Part shown: piece by piece, positions 16,037 through 25,794 of the stretch | Layout of the letters: every line of letters begins with the position of its first letter | Numbering within the stretch: position 1 is the first letter of the stretch | Assembly: GCA_004554395.1 (NCBI GenBank) | Contig: SFMP01000143.1 | Span: 1-42,990 of the forward strand | Direction: 5' to 3' | DNA: 42,990 nucleotides | DNA from: Myxococcales bacterium | Lineage (GTDB): Bacteria; Myxococcota_A; Bradymonadia; UBA4248 | Program-made: the position numbers and the translations under genes | The notes under the pieces: model-generated | Told to the model about the DNA's origin: nothing | Databases searched by the model: none | The model's input: only the letters and a program-made list of their open reading frames with translations

Positions 16037-18552
16037 GCTTTATTATCCTCCAAAACGAATTGTGTCAGTTTGGAATAGAGAACGAGGATGGCGAAGACGA
16101 CCATGGCATAGGCCGCGGCGTAGCCGTATTGGTATTGGCGTTCAAACGCCCATTTATACGCCTCGGTGACGAGGATTTCGGTCGATCCATCGGGGTCGCC
16201 TTTGCTGACGAGGTATATGATGTTGAAGGCGTTAAAAGTCCAAATCGAACCGAGAATGACCGAGGGCATGAGAGCGGGTTTGAGGAGAGGGAAAGTGACA
16301 TGTCGGAATCGTTGCCATGCACTGGCGCCGTCGACGGCGGCGGCATCTTCGAGATCGCGCGGAATGGCTTGCAAAGCGCCGAGCGTGACGACCATCATGA
16401 AGGGAAATCCGAGCCATGTATTCGTCGTGAGGTTAGCGGCAAACGAAGTCAGGAACTCGCTGTACCAATTGATCTTGTCGAAACCGAAGGATGCGAGGAT
16501 GTTGTTGATGGCGCCGAATTCGGCGTTGAACATGCCGCGCCAGATGAGGGCTGTGATGTAGTTGGGGATTGCCCAAGGCACGATGAGCAAGACGCGATAT
16601 AGGCCTTTGAGTTTGAGCCAAGGCTCGCGCAACATGAGAGCCAGAGCCATGCCGATGCCAACGTGGAGAGCGACGTTTGTAATCGTCCACAAGACGGTGA
16701 CGACGAAGGTGAAATAGAACGACATCGAATCGAGGAACGAGGTCGACCCAGTCGAGAAGAGTCGGGCGAAGTTTTGTAGCCCGACGAAGACGAATTCGCC
16801 GTTTTGATAACAGAAGAAGGAGAGCCCAGCGCCGACGATGAACGGCAAGAAGACGAGGACGATCATGCCGATAATGGCAGGGGCGACGAAGGGAATGGCA
16901 ATTTTGTTATCGGTGTATTCGATGTTTTTGGCTTTGTGTTTTTTGAGAGCCCGGAGCGCGAAGATGCAACCGATGGTGAGCAAACCGCCGAGAATGGCTA
17001 GGTATGGGCCAGGATTGGCTTCTTCGGCGGGTGGTGCTTTGAGCGTCGAAGCTCTCGATTGTGCTTCGGTAAGGGCTGTCATGGCATCGACGAGGCTATT
17101 AGACCCTTGGACGCTCGACATCCAGACGAGGATGGGGATGCTCAATGCAAACGAAGCGGCGCAGAGAACTTTGTGAAGGGTGTTTTTTTGTTGCGAAACG
17201 ACGCTAGGGTTTGTCGATTTTGCCAAGAAGACAAAGCCGCATACGATGAGCGAGAGGAAGAGGAAGAGCAAGTAGGGAGTTTCGCCTGAAGGGCCGCCAT
17301 AGAGCGATTTGACGAGGGCATTTTGGAGCGTTGCCCATAGGGATCCCATTTCGGGGCGGTTGCTCTGTGGGACGGTGTTGTCGAGTTGTTTGAGGAACGT
17401 CGGAGCGACGGATCGCATGAAAGCGGCTTCGGGGCGCGTATCGTTGGAGAGTTGGTCATAGGCGGGTGTGAAGGCGACCATTTGTCGCCCTTCGATGACG
17501 CGCGTATAGGCACCTTGCTCGGCAATGAATTTCATGAGAGCGAGGGATGCGGTGCGTTTCTTTTGCGCGAAAGCGACGCGAGCTTCGGGCGAAAGATTGG
17601 CGTTTTGCGATTCGATTTTGGCAAGCGCGCCTTCTTCGTTTGCCATGAATATGCCCTCGGCGGTGACGAAAGGCGCGGATCTGCGCCCTGTTTCGCTCAT
17701 TATCGGCAAAATGTGTACGCCGTAATTGAGACCATCGCGGAGTTCTGCCATGAACCATGGTCCATTGATGACCATAGCGACTTGCCCGTCGTTGAATAGG
17801 GTTTTGATGCGCGCGCCATCGAGGCCTGCAGGCTGATATTGACTTAGTTTGCGAGCAAATTCGAAACTCTTTGCGTTTTCGGTCGTGGCGAGGTGGACGT
17901 TTCCGTCTTCGTCGAAAAGACTTCCGCCGTAGCCGTTAAACCATGCACCATGGAAAAAGAAGCTCGTATTGTCGTAGACGAGTCCATACTTTTGCTTCTC
18001 AAAATTGGTATTCTTCTCGATATAGCTCAACAAATCGTCGCTCGTATCGGGGACATGAGCGTCGTCGATGAGATCGCGATTGTAGAAGAGAACGGTGCTT
18101 TTATATGCCAACGGAACGGCATAGAGGGCGTCTTTATAGGTGAGCGCCTCGATAGTCGTCGGATGGAATTTGTCGCGTTCGTCTTTTGGAAGATCGTCGG
18201 ATAAATTGGCGATGATCTTGTTATCGGCCCAGTTGCCGACGATATCGTGGGCACGGATGAAGACATCGGGGCCAGAACCGCGAGGAATCGCGGTGAATGC
18301 TTTGTTATTGAACGATTCTTCGGGGACTTGAAGGACGCTGACTTTGATGTCAGGATTTTGCGCTTCGAAGTCTCGAACGACGGATTTGAGCGCCGATTCT
18401 TCGCGACTTTGATAGGAGTGCCACAAATCGAGCACGATATCTTGAGCCGAAACTTCGAGAGGAAATAGGCAGAGGAAAAAGGCGACGAGTTGTAGGAGGC
18501 AAAGCCCGAGCGTTCGCTTCGGGTGATGCTTTATGCATGTAGTAGATTTCAT
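16033..18552 (-). CDS. Fused solute-binding protein and MalF-type permease
   Basis: 839 residues from the ATG at 18552, chosen because GAGGTGA lies 8 bases upstream and it overlaps the malK-like stop as ATGA; another ATG is at 18558. Residues 1-40 form a signal sequence ending near VSAQD. Residues to about 410 are a family 1 extracellular solute-binding domain (LDLWHSYQ, PRGSGPDVFIRAHD, VAMVINGPWFMAEL). Several membrane helices follow, then a MalF permease domain (about 555-839) with EAA motif DLEDAAAVDGASAWQRFRHVTFPLL. The binding domain would therefore be tethered outside the cytoplasmic membrane to the transporter, making a free binding protein unnecessary. No internal stop or frameshift is present, so the fusion is real in this sequence. 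Confidence 0.9.
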   Translation of the reverse strand: MKSTTCIKHHPKRTLGLCLLQLVAFFLCLFPLEVSAQDIVLDLWHSYQSREESALKSVVRDFEAQNPDIKVSVLQVPEESFNNKAFTAIPRGSGPDVFIRAHDIVGNWADNKIIANLSDDLPKDERDKFHPTTIEALTYKDALYAVPLAYKSTVLFYNRDLIDDAHVPDTSDDLLSYIEKNTNFEKQKYGLVYDNTSFFFHGAWFNGYGGSLFDEDGNVHLATTENAKSFEFARKLSQYQPAGLDGARIKTLFNDGQVAMVINGPWFMAELRDGLNYGVHILPIMSETGRRSAPFVTAEGIFMANEEGALAKIESQNANLSPEARVAFAQKKRTASLALMKFIAEQGAYTRVIEGRQMVAFTPAYDQLSNDTRPEAAFMRSVAPTFLKQLDNTVPQSNRPEMGSLWATLQNALVKSLYGGPSGETPYLLFLFLSLIVCGFVFLAKSTNPSVVSQQKNTLHKVLCAASFALSIPILVWMSSVQGSNSLVDAMTALTEAQSRASTLKAPPAEEANPGPYLAILGGLLTIGCIFALRALKKHKAKNIEYTDNKIAIPFVAPAIIGMIVLVFLPFIVGAGLSFFCYQNGEFVFVGLQNFARLFSTGSTSFLDSMSFYFTFVVTVLWTITNVALHVGIGMALALMLREPWLKLKGLYRVLLIVPWAIPNYITALIWRGMFNAEFGAINNILASFGFDKINWYSEFLTSFAANLTTNTWLGFPFMMVVTLGALQAIPRDLEDAAAVDGASAWQRFRHVTFPLLKPALMPSVILGSIWTFNAFNIIYLVSKGDPDGSTEILVTEAYKWAFERQYQYGYAAAYAMVVFAILVLYSKLTQFVLEDNKA

Positions 18553-19724
18553 GAGCATGTCACCTCGGCATCGTCTTGTGTTGCCGCTTCATTGGTCTGT
18601 TTGTGGGCTTGTGTATCGAGTTGTCCGCCGTGCGCAATGGCGACTTCGGTTTGTGCATCGAAGAGATGGATGGCGTTGGCGGGGACGTGTAGTCCGACGG
18701 TTTGGCCATCGGCAAACGAAGCGACTTTTTGCGCCTCAAGAACGGCTAAGAATGTGAGATCGCCGAGTTTGAAGTGGACGTGGCTTTCCCACCCGAGTGT
18801 TTCGATGACGTCGACGTTGACGTGTAGATTGGCCTCGAGTCCGTCTTCGGCGAGCACGACGTCTTGGGGGCGAATGCCAAGTGTGACGGATTGTGCATTG
18901 TCGACTTTTCCGGCCACATTGCTCGAGAGTTCGATCCGATTTTTTTCGTCGATGCGGACGAATTTTTTGTCGTCAGCCGATTCGATTTTGGCGTCGATGA
19001 AGTTCATGGCAGGGCTACCGATGAATCCGGCGACGAATTTGTTTTTGGGCATGAGGAAGAGCTCGAGCGGTGATCCGACTTGTTGCAAATAGCCGCCATT
19101 GAGGACGGCGATGCGATCGGCGAGCGTCATGGCCTCGACTTGATCGTGCGTGACGTAGATGATCGTCGTATTGAGTTTTTTGTGTAGCCGGCGGATTTCG
19201 ACGCGCATTTGCGTACGGAGTGCGGCATCGAGGTTGGAGAGTGGCTCGTCGAACAAGAAGACTTTGGGGCGTCTGACGATGGCGCGTCCCATGGCGACGC
19301 GTTGGCGTTGACCACCCGATAACATTTTGGGCAATTTATCGAGGTGTTCGTTGAGCCCGAGCATTTCGCTCGCTTCGGCGACGAGTTCGTCGATTTGATC
19401 TTTTGGCATTTTTCGGACTTCGAGACCGAATGAAATATTGCGTCGAATCGTCATGTGCGGATAGAGCGCATAGCTTTGGAAAACCATGGCAATATCGCGG
19501 TCTTTGGGGTGTACGTCGTTGACGCGTCGGTCGCCAATGTATAAGTCGCCAGCTGTAATCGATTCGAGCCCTGCAATCGTGCGCAAAAGGGTCGATTTAC
19601 CGCATCCACTCGGCCCGACGAGGACGAGAAATTCCCCATCGCGAATGTCGAGATCGATGCCTTTGAGTGTGGGGTTGGCGTTGCCATATCGCTTTACGAT
19701 CCCCTTGAGTGTTAGTCCTGCCAT
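18549..19724 (-). CDS. Sugar ABC transporter ATP-binding protein, MalK/UgpC type
   Basis: 391 residues from the ATG at 19724, chosen because GAGGAG lies 6 bases upstream; an in-frame ATG at 19745 lacks such a site. Walker A GPSGCGKST, signature LSGGQRQRVAMGRAIVRRP, Walker B VFLFDEPLSNLD and the H-loop THDQ are all present. The C-terminal 150 residues are the TOBE/regulatory domain with LGIRPQDV. It hydrolyses ATP to drive the fused MalE-MalF and MalG subunits, and is the first gene of that operon. No LacI- or MalT-type regulator gene lies beside it. Confidence 0.93.
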   Translation of the reverse strand: MAGLTLKGIVKRYGNANPTLKGIDLDIRDGEFLVLVGPSGCGKSTLLRTIAGLESITAGDLYIGDRRVNDVHPKDRDIAMVFQSYALYPHMTIRRNISFGLEVRKMPKDQIDELVAEASEMLGLNEHLDKLPKMLSGGQRQRVAMGRAIVRRPKVFLFDEPLSNLDAALRTQMRVEIRRLHKKLNTTIIYVTHDQVEAMTLADRIAVLNGGYLQQVGSPLELFLMPKNKFVAGFIGSPAMNFIDAKIESADDKKFVRIDEKNRIELSSNVAGKVDNAQSVTLGIRPQDVVLAEDGLEANLHVNVDVIETLGWESHVHFKLGDLTFLAVLEAQKVASFADGQTVGLHVPANAIHLFDAQTEVAIAHGGQLDTQAHKQTNEAATQDDAEVTCS

Positions 19725-20138
19725 GCCGTTCTCCTCGCTTGCCATTTGCTATGGCTACAAAATACACGCGTCTATGCACTGGGTTTTATTCGATGCTACC
19801 CGTGAACGAACGTCCGAGAACTGCCTTTGCCATCGTCAATATGCTTCGATATTGCACGAATCTAGGCGTTATCGAACGATTTGCGCTTTTCGCGTTGGTC
19901 ATTGGCGTCGATGGCATTGTCACCGACGCTTGCGAGCAATGATATTGCCCAAATCTAAACTGGCATAGATACTACGTTTTGCGTTGTTTGGTATGAATTT
20001 TTAGCGCATGGCGAGGCATTTTTTATCGAGGCAGAGAGAATTGTCGGGATTGTGGAATAGACACGGCGTAGATCATGGCGTAAAAGCCGCGCGACGCCTT
20101 GGGCGTGCGTCGATTCATCGTTTGCGTTTTATCGATTT
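19725..20138. other. Divergent intergenic region
   Basis: About 410 bases between the leftward sugar ABC operon and the rightward symporter gene. It must contain both promoters, but I cannot point to convincing -35/-10 pairs. A 49-77 codon open frame at 19709-19942 has no ribosome site and no recognisable product, so I see no gene here. Confidence 0.5.
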
Positions 20139-21533
20139 ATGCTTTCGTACATAGATATAGCCATCGTTGCAGGATTTCTCGTCTTTACGTTGTGGATAGG
20201 ATTGCGGCAGAGGCATTCGCCGCAGAGTGCAAACGAGGCGCAGAATTACCTCTTGGGCGGTCGCATGCTCACGCTTCCGTCGTTTGTCGCGACGACGGTT
20301 TCGACTTGGTATGGCGGCATATTGGGAATAGGTGAGTATACGTGGCTCTATGGTATATCGAATTGGCTCGTCTTTGGCGTGCCATATTACGTGGGGGCGA
20401 TATTATTTGCGCTATTGTTGAGCAAACGGGCGCGCCAAAGCGATGTTTTAACGCTCCCCGAGCGATTTGAACGCCATTATGGTGGGGCTTGTGCCAAATG
20501 CGCCGGCTGGCTCATCTTTTTGACGTCGTTGCCTGGAGCTTATGTCTTGATAACGGCGACGTTGTGTGCGTGGTGTTTTCAAATATCGGTGCCGTTTGGG
20601 ATCGTATCGACGGCAGTATTTATCGTGGCCTATCTATGGCGCGGCGGGTTTACGTCGCTCGTCAAGACCGATGTCATTCAAATATTTCTGATGTTTGGGA
20701 GTTTTATCCTTCTGACATCGATATTGCTCGTTGGTTATGGGCTTGAGCCGTTGCGTTCTTTGCCCGAGACGCATTTCGAACCGACCGGAGGGCAACCGCT
20801 TTCGGCTGTACTCGTTTGGTATGTGATAGCGCTTTCGACGTTGACGGAACCGAACTTTTTCCAGCGTTGTTTTGCCGCCAAAACGCCCGAAATTGCTCGC
20901 CATGGGCTACTGATAAGCGTGGCATGTTGGGCGTTTTTCGACCTCATGACGACGACGTGTGGCTTATATGCGCGAGCTCTGTTGCCCGATTTGGCGAATC
21001 CGATCGATGCATTCCCAGCGTTAGCGACGGAAGTCTTGCCGATAGGGCTCGTCGGCGTCTTTTTTGCGGGGTTATTTGCGACGGTATTGTCGACGCTCGA
21101 TTCGAAGATATTTACGACTGCGACGACGATAGCGCGCGATATTTGGCCTAGCGGTGCGTTTTCGCATTGGACGATGACGCGCAAAACGCGGATCGGTTTG
21201 ATCATCGCCGCCATTGCGGCGTCGATAATTGCGTATTTGTCGGGATCTGTCGTGTCGATATGGAAAGTCTTTGGCTCGGTATCGGCGGCAGCGCTCCTCA
21301 TCCCGATATTGGCGACGTATTTCCCGAAGTGGATACGTTTGACGCCGATAGGGGCATTTGTCTTGATGCTCGCGAGTAGTATCGTGACGTGTGTATGGTT
21401 CGCGTCGAAGTATATGACGCAAGATGGCTATTGGCTCGGGCTCGAACCGTTATTTGCAGGCGCCATCGTCGCCATCGCCATTGCCGTCGTCGACAATATC
21501 GGGTTGCGATGGCGAGAGGCCTCTCGTTCTTAG
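20139..21533 (+). CDS. Sodium:solute symporter family (SSS) transporter
   Basis: 464 residues, about 12-13 membrane segments. The N-terminal block NYLLGGRMLTLPSFVATTVSTWYGG and the later GLFATVLSTLDSKIFTTATTIARDI are typical of SSS (PF00474) carriers, which take up sugars, amino acids, vitamins or organic acids with Na+. The substrate cannot be told. The ATG at 20139 has only a weak ribosome site. It is monocistronic and divergent from the sugar ABC operon. Confidence 0.88.
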   Translation: MLSYIDIAIVAGFLVFTLWIGLRQRHSPQSANEAQNYLLGGRMLTLPSFVATTVSTWYGGILGIGEYTWLYGISNWLVFGVPYYVGAILFALLLSKRARQSDVLTLPERFERHYGGACAKCAGWLIFLTSLPGAYVLITATLCAWCFQISVPFGIVSTAVFIVAYLWRGGFTSLVKTDVIQIFLMFGSFILLTSILLVGYGLEPLRSLPETHFEPTGGQPLSAVLVWYVIALSTLTEPNFFQRCFAAKTPEIARHGLLISVACWAFFDLMTTTCGLYARALLPDLANPIDAFPALATEVLPIGLVGVFFAGLFATVLSTLDSKIFTTATTIARDIWPSGAFSHWTMTRKTRIGLIIAAIAASIIAYLSGSVVSIWKVFGSVSAAALLIPILATYFPKWIRLTPIGAFVLMLASSIVTCVWFASKYMTQDGYWLGLEPLFAGAIVAIAIAVVDNIGLRWREASRS

Positions 21534-21975
21534 ATTGTGACTTCACCGATTAGCCCCATTTCATACATGAAGCGAATTAAATTCAATCTTCTGGTTGATG
21601 GGGTGAATAATCTGCATCTGTATGGATAATTCTGTATGGGTAATGCTTTAGCCCCATCATCTGCCCAACGACGCCAAGGCAGGAGAAGAATGGCAACGGG
21701 CGAGAAGCGTGGTGAAGAGCGAGAAGAGTGGCGACGGGGGAAGATGAAAAAAATCGACTTACGCATTGCGTTATAGTGCGAGGCGCTGGCTTGTCAATGG
21801 CGTGAGTCGCCGATTTGACGCCCCAAAAAAGGGCGTTTGAATTGAAAAATAAAATTTGTCGGAATCGCCCATCGACATTATAACGAGCGTCGGGAAATGG
21901 AGCAATGGCGCGGGTTTTAGCGCATTGCGTCATTTTTTTGAGTCGGCTTTGACACCGAAATTTTGAGGTGAAGAA
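21534..21975. other. Intergenic region without a recognised gene
   Basis: About 440 bases between the symporter and the phosphoesterase lipoprotein. A purine-rich GAGAAG stretch lies near 21680-21750. GAGGTGAAG at about 21964-21972 is the ribosome site of the next gene. No RNA gene or palindrome of the common family is seen. Confidence 0.5.
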
Positions 21976-24081
21976 ATGAAACACGCATTATGGGCAATCG
22001 CAGTTCTTTCGACGGCATCGTTTGTGGCATGTTCTGAGAATTTGGATTCCGATCATTCGTCGCCCGTCCTCGATCGCGATCAACAAATCCATAAACCAGG
22101 CGGGGAACCGTCGGCTCCTGGTCACGATAATAAAGACGACGACAAACCGGGGACGGGTGGTGTCGATAAGCCAGGGACAGGTGGTGACGATAAGCCAGGA
22201 ACAGATGGTGGCGAAGGCGATTCGACGATAACGGTCAATCCGACGCCCGATGCCGATAAAGACAAAGACAAGGACGACGAAAAGCCAGGAATTGGCGACG
22301 GTGACAAAGACGACGACAAAGATCCCATCGATCCCATCGATCCGACGCCGAGTTTGCCCGACAAAGACCCGACGAAAGCCGATGATGCTGCCATCGATTA
22401 TGGAACGAAGACCGTCGATGGCGTAGATTATCCGATTCAATCGATGACGAATGCGCCGTATACGACGCTTCAGCGGAGGCATAAGCCGACGATTGGATCG
22501 GCGCAATATTCGGCAGGCGACGTCGTCAAGCTCATCGCGAATGGCGATCTCAAAGTTACGCAGAAGAAGGATTATAAGCTCTATGGTTTGGGCACGAGCT
22601 ATACGCAGGGCAAACCTTGGAACGTGAAGAGCGACTTGTTGCGCTGGGGCGGTCCGGGTCTCAAGCGCAAGGGCAAGAGCTTGGCGTATTTTTGGCAGGT
22701 CAGCGATCCGCAAATCATCGATGCGCAAAGCCCGTGTCGCATGGAAGCCGTCGTTAGATCGCCATACGTCGTCTCGAGTGCCTATCGTGCCCAAGGTATT
22801 TATTCGACGCACATGTTTGATATGCACGTCCAAACGGCCCGTCGCATATCGGATCATAGTTCGCGGCCCTTCGATTTTGCGCTTGTGACGGGCGATATTG
22901 CCGACAATGCCCAGACAAACGAATTCGATTGGTTCGATCGGATGATGTCGGGTGGCGTGGTCGAACCCGATTCGGGCAAGCGCGACGATCCCATCGCAGG
23001 GCCGAACAACGATTTTACCGATCCTTATTATGCACGAGGATTGGGCAATATTCCGTGGTATATTGCCATTGGCAATCACGACAATCTCTATATGGGGTTT
23101 ACGCCGATACAAGATGCCCATCGCGAAGCGTGTATTGGCGATACGGTCGTCGATCTCTTCGACAGCTTCCCGGTGGCCTCGGCGCCGTTCCGAGAAGGCT
23201 ATAACAATGGGTTCCAAGATGCGTCGGATCCCGATTCGCCCGTGCGCGGCCCAGGAACAAAGACCGTAGCCGATGCGCGTCGCATGCCTTTGACGAAGAT
23301 CGAAGCACTCCAGAAATTCTACAATGCCGGTGGAATACCACAAGGGCACGGGCTCGATCTCGATACGATAGCCCAGGGGTGGGGCTATTATGCGACGTAT
23401 CCGATCGAGGGCAAGCCGATTAAACTCATCACGCTCGATACGAATAGCGGTGAGTTTTCGGAAGCCGATATGGCACCGGTGCAAAATGCATGGCTCAAGA
23501 ATCAATTGGACATTGCCAAAGACAAACACGAGCTCGTCATATTGCAGTCGCATCACGGTACGTCGGGATTTACGGGATCTGTGACGGCACAGGGCTTCCA
23601 TCAGCTCGTCGCGTCGTATGAAAACGTCATCGTCCACATCACGGGGCATGGCCATTCGAATAGTTCGACGATTCGGACCTCGAAAGACCATGGTTATTGG
23701 GAAGTCATGTTGGCATCGGTCGTCGATTTCCCGTCGCAGAGTCGAATTTTCGAAATCGTCTACGAGGGCGATGGCATTATCGATATCTATTTGACGAATA
23801 TCGAACCCAATGCGCCGCGCGGGTCGTTTGTCGATACGGCAGTACAATATGCGGCGGCGCGTCGATTCTTTGGTGGGTTTAAGGGCATTACGGAAACCGA
23901 TCCCGCAAAGCGTGCGATAATAATCCTCGAAAACGCCGAAGCTGAATCCGAGCACATGAACCTCGTCTTGCGCACGCGCGTTCCAAAAGACGTCTATGAG
24001 AACCTCGAAAAATACGAGTGGTCGAATGTCATCGAGTCGGAAACGCTATTGAACAAGCTCAAGTTCGAGGAATCGAAATAG
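21976..24081 (+). CDS. Lipoprotein with calcineurin-like metallophosphoesterase domain
   Basis: 701 residues. A lipoprotein signal ends at Cys19 (SFVAC). Residues about 35-150 are a low-complexity Asp/Lys/Pro/Gly linker (DKPGTGG repeats) likely to hold the enzyme away from the membrane. The metal-binding set of a calcineurin-like phosphoesterase follows: SDPQ (Asp244; Gln where many members have His), GDIADN (306-311), GNHD (366-369), SHHG (around 526) and GHGH (557-560). It should hydrolyse phosphoester bonds with two metal ions outside the cytoplasm; substrate unknown. GAGGTGAAG before the ATG supports the start. The downstream gene is convergent, with a hairpin array between. Confidence 0.9.
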   Translation: MKHALWAIAVLSTASFVACSENLDSDHSSPVLDRDQQIHKPGGEPSAPGHDNKDDDKPGTGGVDKPGTGGDDKPGTDGGEGDSTITVNPTPDADKDKDKDDEKPGIGDGDKDDDKDPIDPIDPTPSLPDKDPTKADDAAIDYGTKTVDGVDYPIQSMTNAPYTTLQRRHKPTIGSAQYSAGDVVKLIANGDLKVTQKKDYKLYGLGTSYTQGKPWNVKSDLLRWGGPGLKRKGKSLAYFWQVSDPQIIDAQSPCRMEAVVRSPYVVSSAYRAQGIYSTHMFDMHVQTARRISDHSSRPFDFALVTGDIADNAQTNEFDWFDRMMSGGVVEPDSGKRDDPIAGPNNDFTDPYYARGLGNIPWYIAIGNHDNLYMGFTPIQDAHREACIGDTVVDLFDSFPVASAPFREGYNNGFQDASDPDSPVRGPGTKTVADARRMPLTKIEALQKFYNAGGIPQGHGLDLDTIAQGWGYYATYPIEGKPIKLITLDTNSGEFSEADMAPVQNAWLKNQLDIAKDKHELVILQSHHGTSGFTGSVTAQGFHQLVASYENVIVHITGHGHSNSSTIRTSKDHGYWEVMLASVVDFPSQSRIFEIVYEGDGIIDIYLTNIEPNAPRGSFVDTAVQYAAARRFFGGFKGITETDPAKRAIIILENAEAESEHMNLVLRTRVPKDVYENLEKYEWSNVIESETLLNKLKFEESK

Positions 24082-24245
24082 ATTTTGGACCTCACCCCCG
24101 GCCTGTCGGCCACCCCCTCTCCATGAATGGAGAGGGGGAATAGACATCTGCCTGCGGCAGATGTGATATTTTTGGGCGAGGGGGAAATGACGCCCGCCGC
24201 GGCGGGCGTTTGATGAAGTGCGAGGGGGAAATGTGAGGCGTAGCA
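24082..24245. repeat. GC-rich intergenic palindromes of a second type
   Basis: Contains CCCCCTCTCC/GGAGAGGGGG around 24113-24137, ATCTGCC/GGCAGAT around 24147-24161 and GCGAGGGGGAAATGACGCCCGC near 24177-24198. The last is the reverse complement of a block in the duplicated terminator at 42835-42990, so it is a repeated element of the genome distinct from the bulged-G family. Confidence 0.65.
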
Positions 24246-24385
24246 GCGGGCGTATTGGCGTAGCCAATAGACCGCCAAAAAAGCGCGTATTGCCGCAGGC
24301 AATAGCGCCGAAAGCGTAGCCGTATTTGCGGCATTGCCCGCAAATAGGCGTAGCAGCGGGCGTATTGGCGCAGCCAATAGACCGC
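24246..24385 (+). repeat. Array D of bulged-G TATT/AATA palindromes (4 units)
   Basis: Units at 24246-24275, 24283-24308, 24319-24349 and 24356-24385. Units 1 and 4 are near copies (GCGGGC/GACCGC with one mismatch). Unit 2 has GCGC/GCGC and unit 3 a longer inner stem (TTGCG/CGCAA). The array lies between the convergent lipoprotein genes. Confidence 0.87.
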
Positions 24386-24406
24386 CACAAAGAAAATGCA
24401 GAAGCG

Positions 24407-25663
24407 TTATTTGAACGTCAGAGTGAGATCGTAGGCGTAGCTATTGCTCGTCGAGTCGGAGTCGACGAATAGGAGGTACTCGCCTGGGGGGATTTGCTTT
24501 TCGAGTGCGAGCGAGTTGGTGGATTCGGCGAGTACGGCGCATTCGACGGTGTTGTTGCGTGCGCTGAGAGCGGATTCGTCGGCGCATTTTTGGATGTGTA
24601 GCGTCGGCGTTGGGCATTTGCCTTTGGTGTTCGCGCCGCATTCGCTCGTGATTTGGATTTTGGCGACGACGGTTTGCGTTTGAGTGAGTTGGAAGGCGTA
24701 GGCGATTTCTTTGCCGGTCGAGGCGTTTGTGCATTTGCCGCCGTTATCGCCTTTGGCTTGTGCGACGCCGGTCGACGTTTGGTTATTGTCGGTGTAGGAG
24801 CCTTTGGTGGCGTCGACGGGGATGACTTTGCCCTTGTAGTTGCAGGCGACGGCCTTGGGGGCATCGAGTTGTTTGAGTTCGATGGTGGCGTCGAATGGTG
24901 GTGGGGCGGTTTTGGCGTTGATTCCGCCGACGAAGACGTAGAAATCGCCGGGGGAGAGGAGACGCGTCATGGTTCGCGATTTTTGTTCACCTGTTGAGAG
25001 GCAGCTGTTTTGATAGAAATCGTCGGCGGTGCAAGAAAGGGATTCGAAGACGCCCCAATTGGGGACGTCTTGTGCGCTCGTGACGGTGATTTCGTAGTAG
25101 CCAAATTTGGGGATTGTGAGCTTTGCCACGGCGAGTCTGTTGTGGATGTTTTTGCAGGCGGAGTATGTGTTGGAGACGGCGAAATCGTTGCGGGTGTTTG
25201 TCGAGAGGGATTTTTTATCGCCTGGGGCAACTACGAGTGGGTTTTCGCATGAATTGTCGTTGAACTTTGTGCATTCGCCTTTGAAGCATGTGCCGTCGCA
25301 AGGGTCTTCGACGTAGACGCCGCCGGTGCAGACTTCGACGTTTCCTTTGTCGTTGCAACGTCGGAGCGTTTCTTGGCATTTCGAGCCCGGCTTATTGGGG
25401 GATGTATTGCCCGAGCCGTTGTCGTCGCCTTTGTTATCCGAGCCGTTGTCGTCGCCTTTGTTGCCCGAATTATTGTTGCCCGAATTGTTATTGCCCGAGC
25501 CGTTGCTGCCAGGGACATCGCTGCCGATAGTGCCGTCTTCGTTTTTGTCTTGTGCATAGTCGTCGACGCCGTCGGCACAGCTGGCAAAAGCGATTGCGGC
25601 GATGGTGGCCAGGCTCAATAATGTGAGATTTGCAGGGCGGGAGCCGCGTGTATGGTAGAGCAT
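24407..25663 (-). CDS. Lipoprotein with low-complexity linker and short Cys-rich segment
   Basis: 418 residues from the ATG at 25663, chosen because GGAG lies upstream and a lipoprotein signal follows at once, ending at Cys29 (AFASC); a longer frame to 25798 would bury this signal. Residues about 35-85 are an Asn/Gly/Ser/Asp repeat linker. Next is a Cys-rich segment (CQETLRRCNDKGNVEVC, then CDGTCFKGEC) as seen in surface proteins of Myxococcota and Bradymonadota. The rest is beta-rich, with two similar halves suggestive of carbohydrate- or pre-peptidase-C-like domains, not recognised with certainty. Probably anchored in the outer membrane. Function unknown. Confidence 0.8.
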   Translation of the reverse strand: MLYHTRGSRPANLTLLSLATIAAIAFASCADGVDDYAQDKNEDGTIGSDVPGSNGSGNNNSGNNNSGNKGDDNGSDNKGDDNGSGNTSPNKPGSKCQETLRRCNDKGNVEVCTGGVYVEDPCDGTCFKGECTKFNDNSCENPLVVAPGDKKSLSTNTRNDFAVSNTYSACKNIHNRLAVAKLTIPKFGYYEITVTSAQDVPNWGVFESLSCTADDFYQNSCLSTGEQKSRTMTRLLSPGDFYVFVGGINAKTAPPPFDATIELKQLDAPKAVACNYKGKVIPVDATKGSYTDNNQTSTGVAQAKGDNGGKCTNASTGKEIAYAFQLTQTQTVVAKIQITSECGANTKGKCPTPTLHIQKCADESALSARNNTVECAVLAESTNSLALEKQIPPGEYLLFVDSDSTSNSYAYDLTLTFK

Positions 25664-25794
25664 TTTTTGAGACTCCAATAGAGATGACATTTTTGAGAGA
25701 ACTGTTTGGCGTAGCCCGCTATGGCGGGAGCGCGTTTGAGTGGGAATAGCGCGATTGAATGGGAATAGTGCGCTCGTTGCGTAGAAGTGATGGC

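Noticed and set aside
19709..19942. Small gene in the malK-symporter gap
   Set aside because: No ribosome site, no recognisable motif, and it overlaps the malK-like start region.
22122..23955. Long minus-strand frames opposite the phosphoesterase lipoprotein
   Set aside because: They arise from the codon bias of the real gene (Arg/Ile-rich translation) and lack any domain or start signal.
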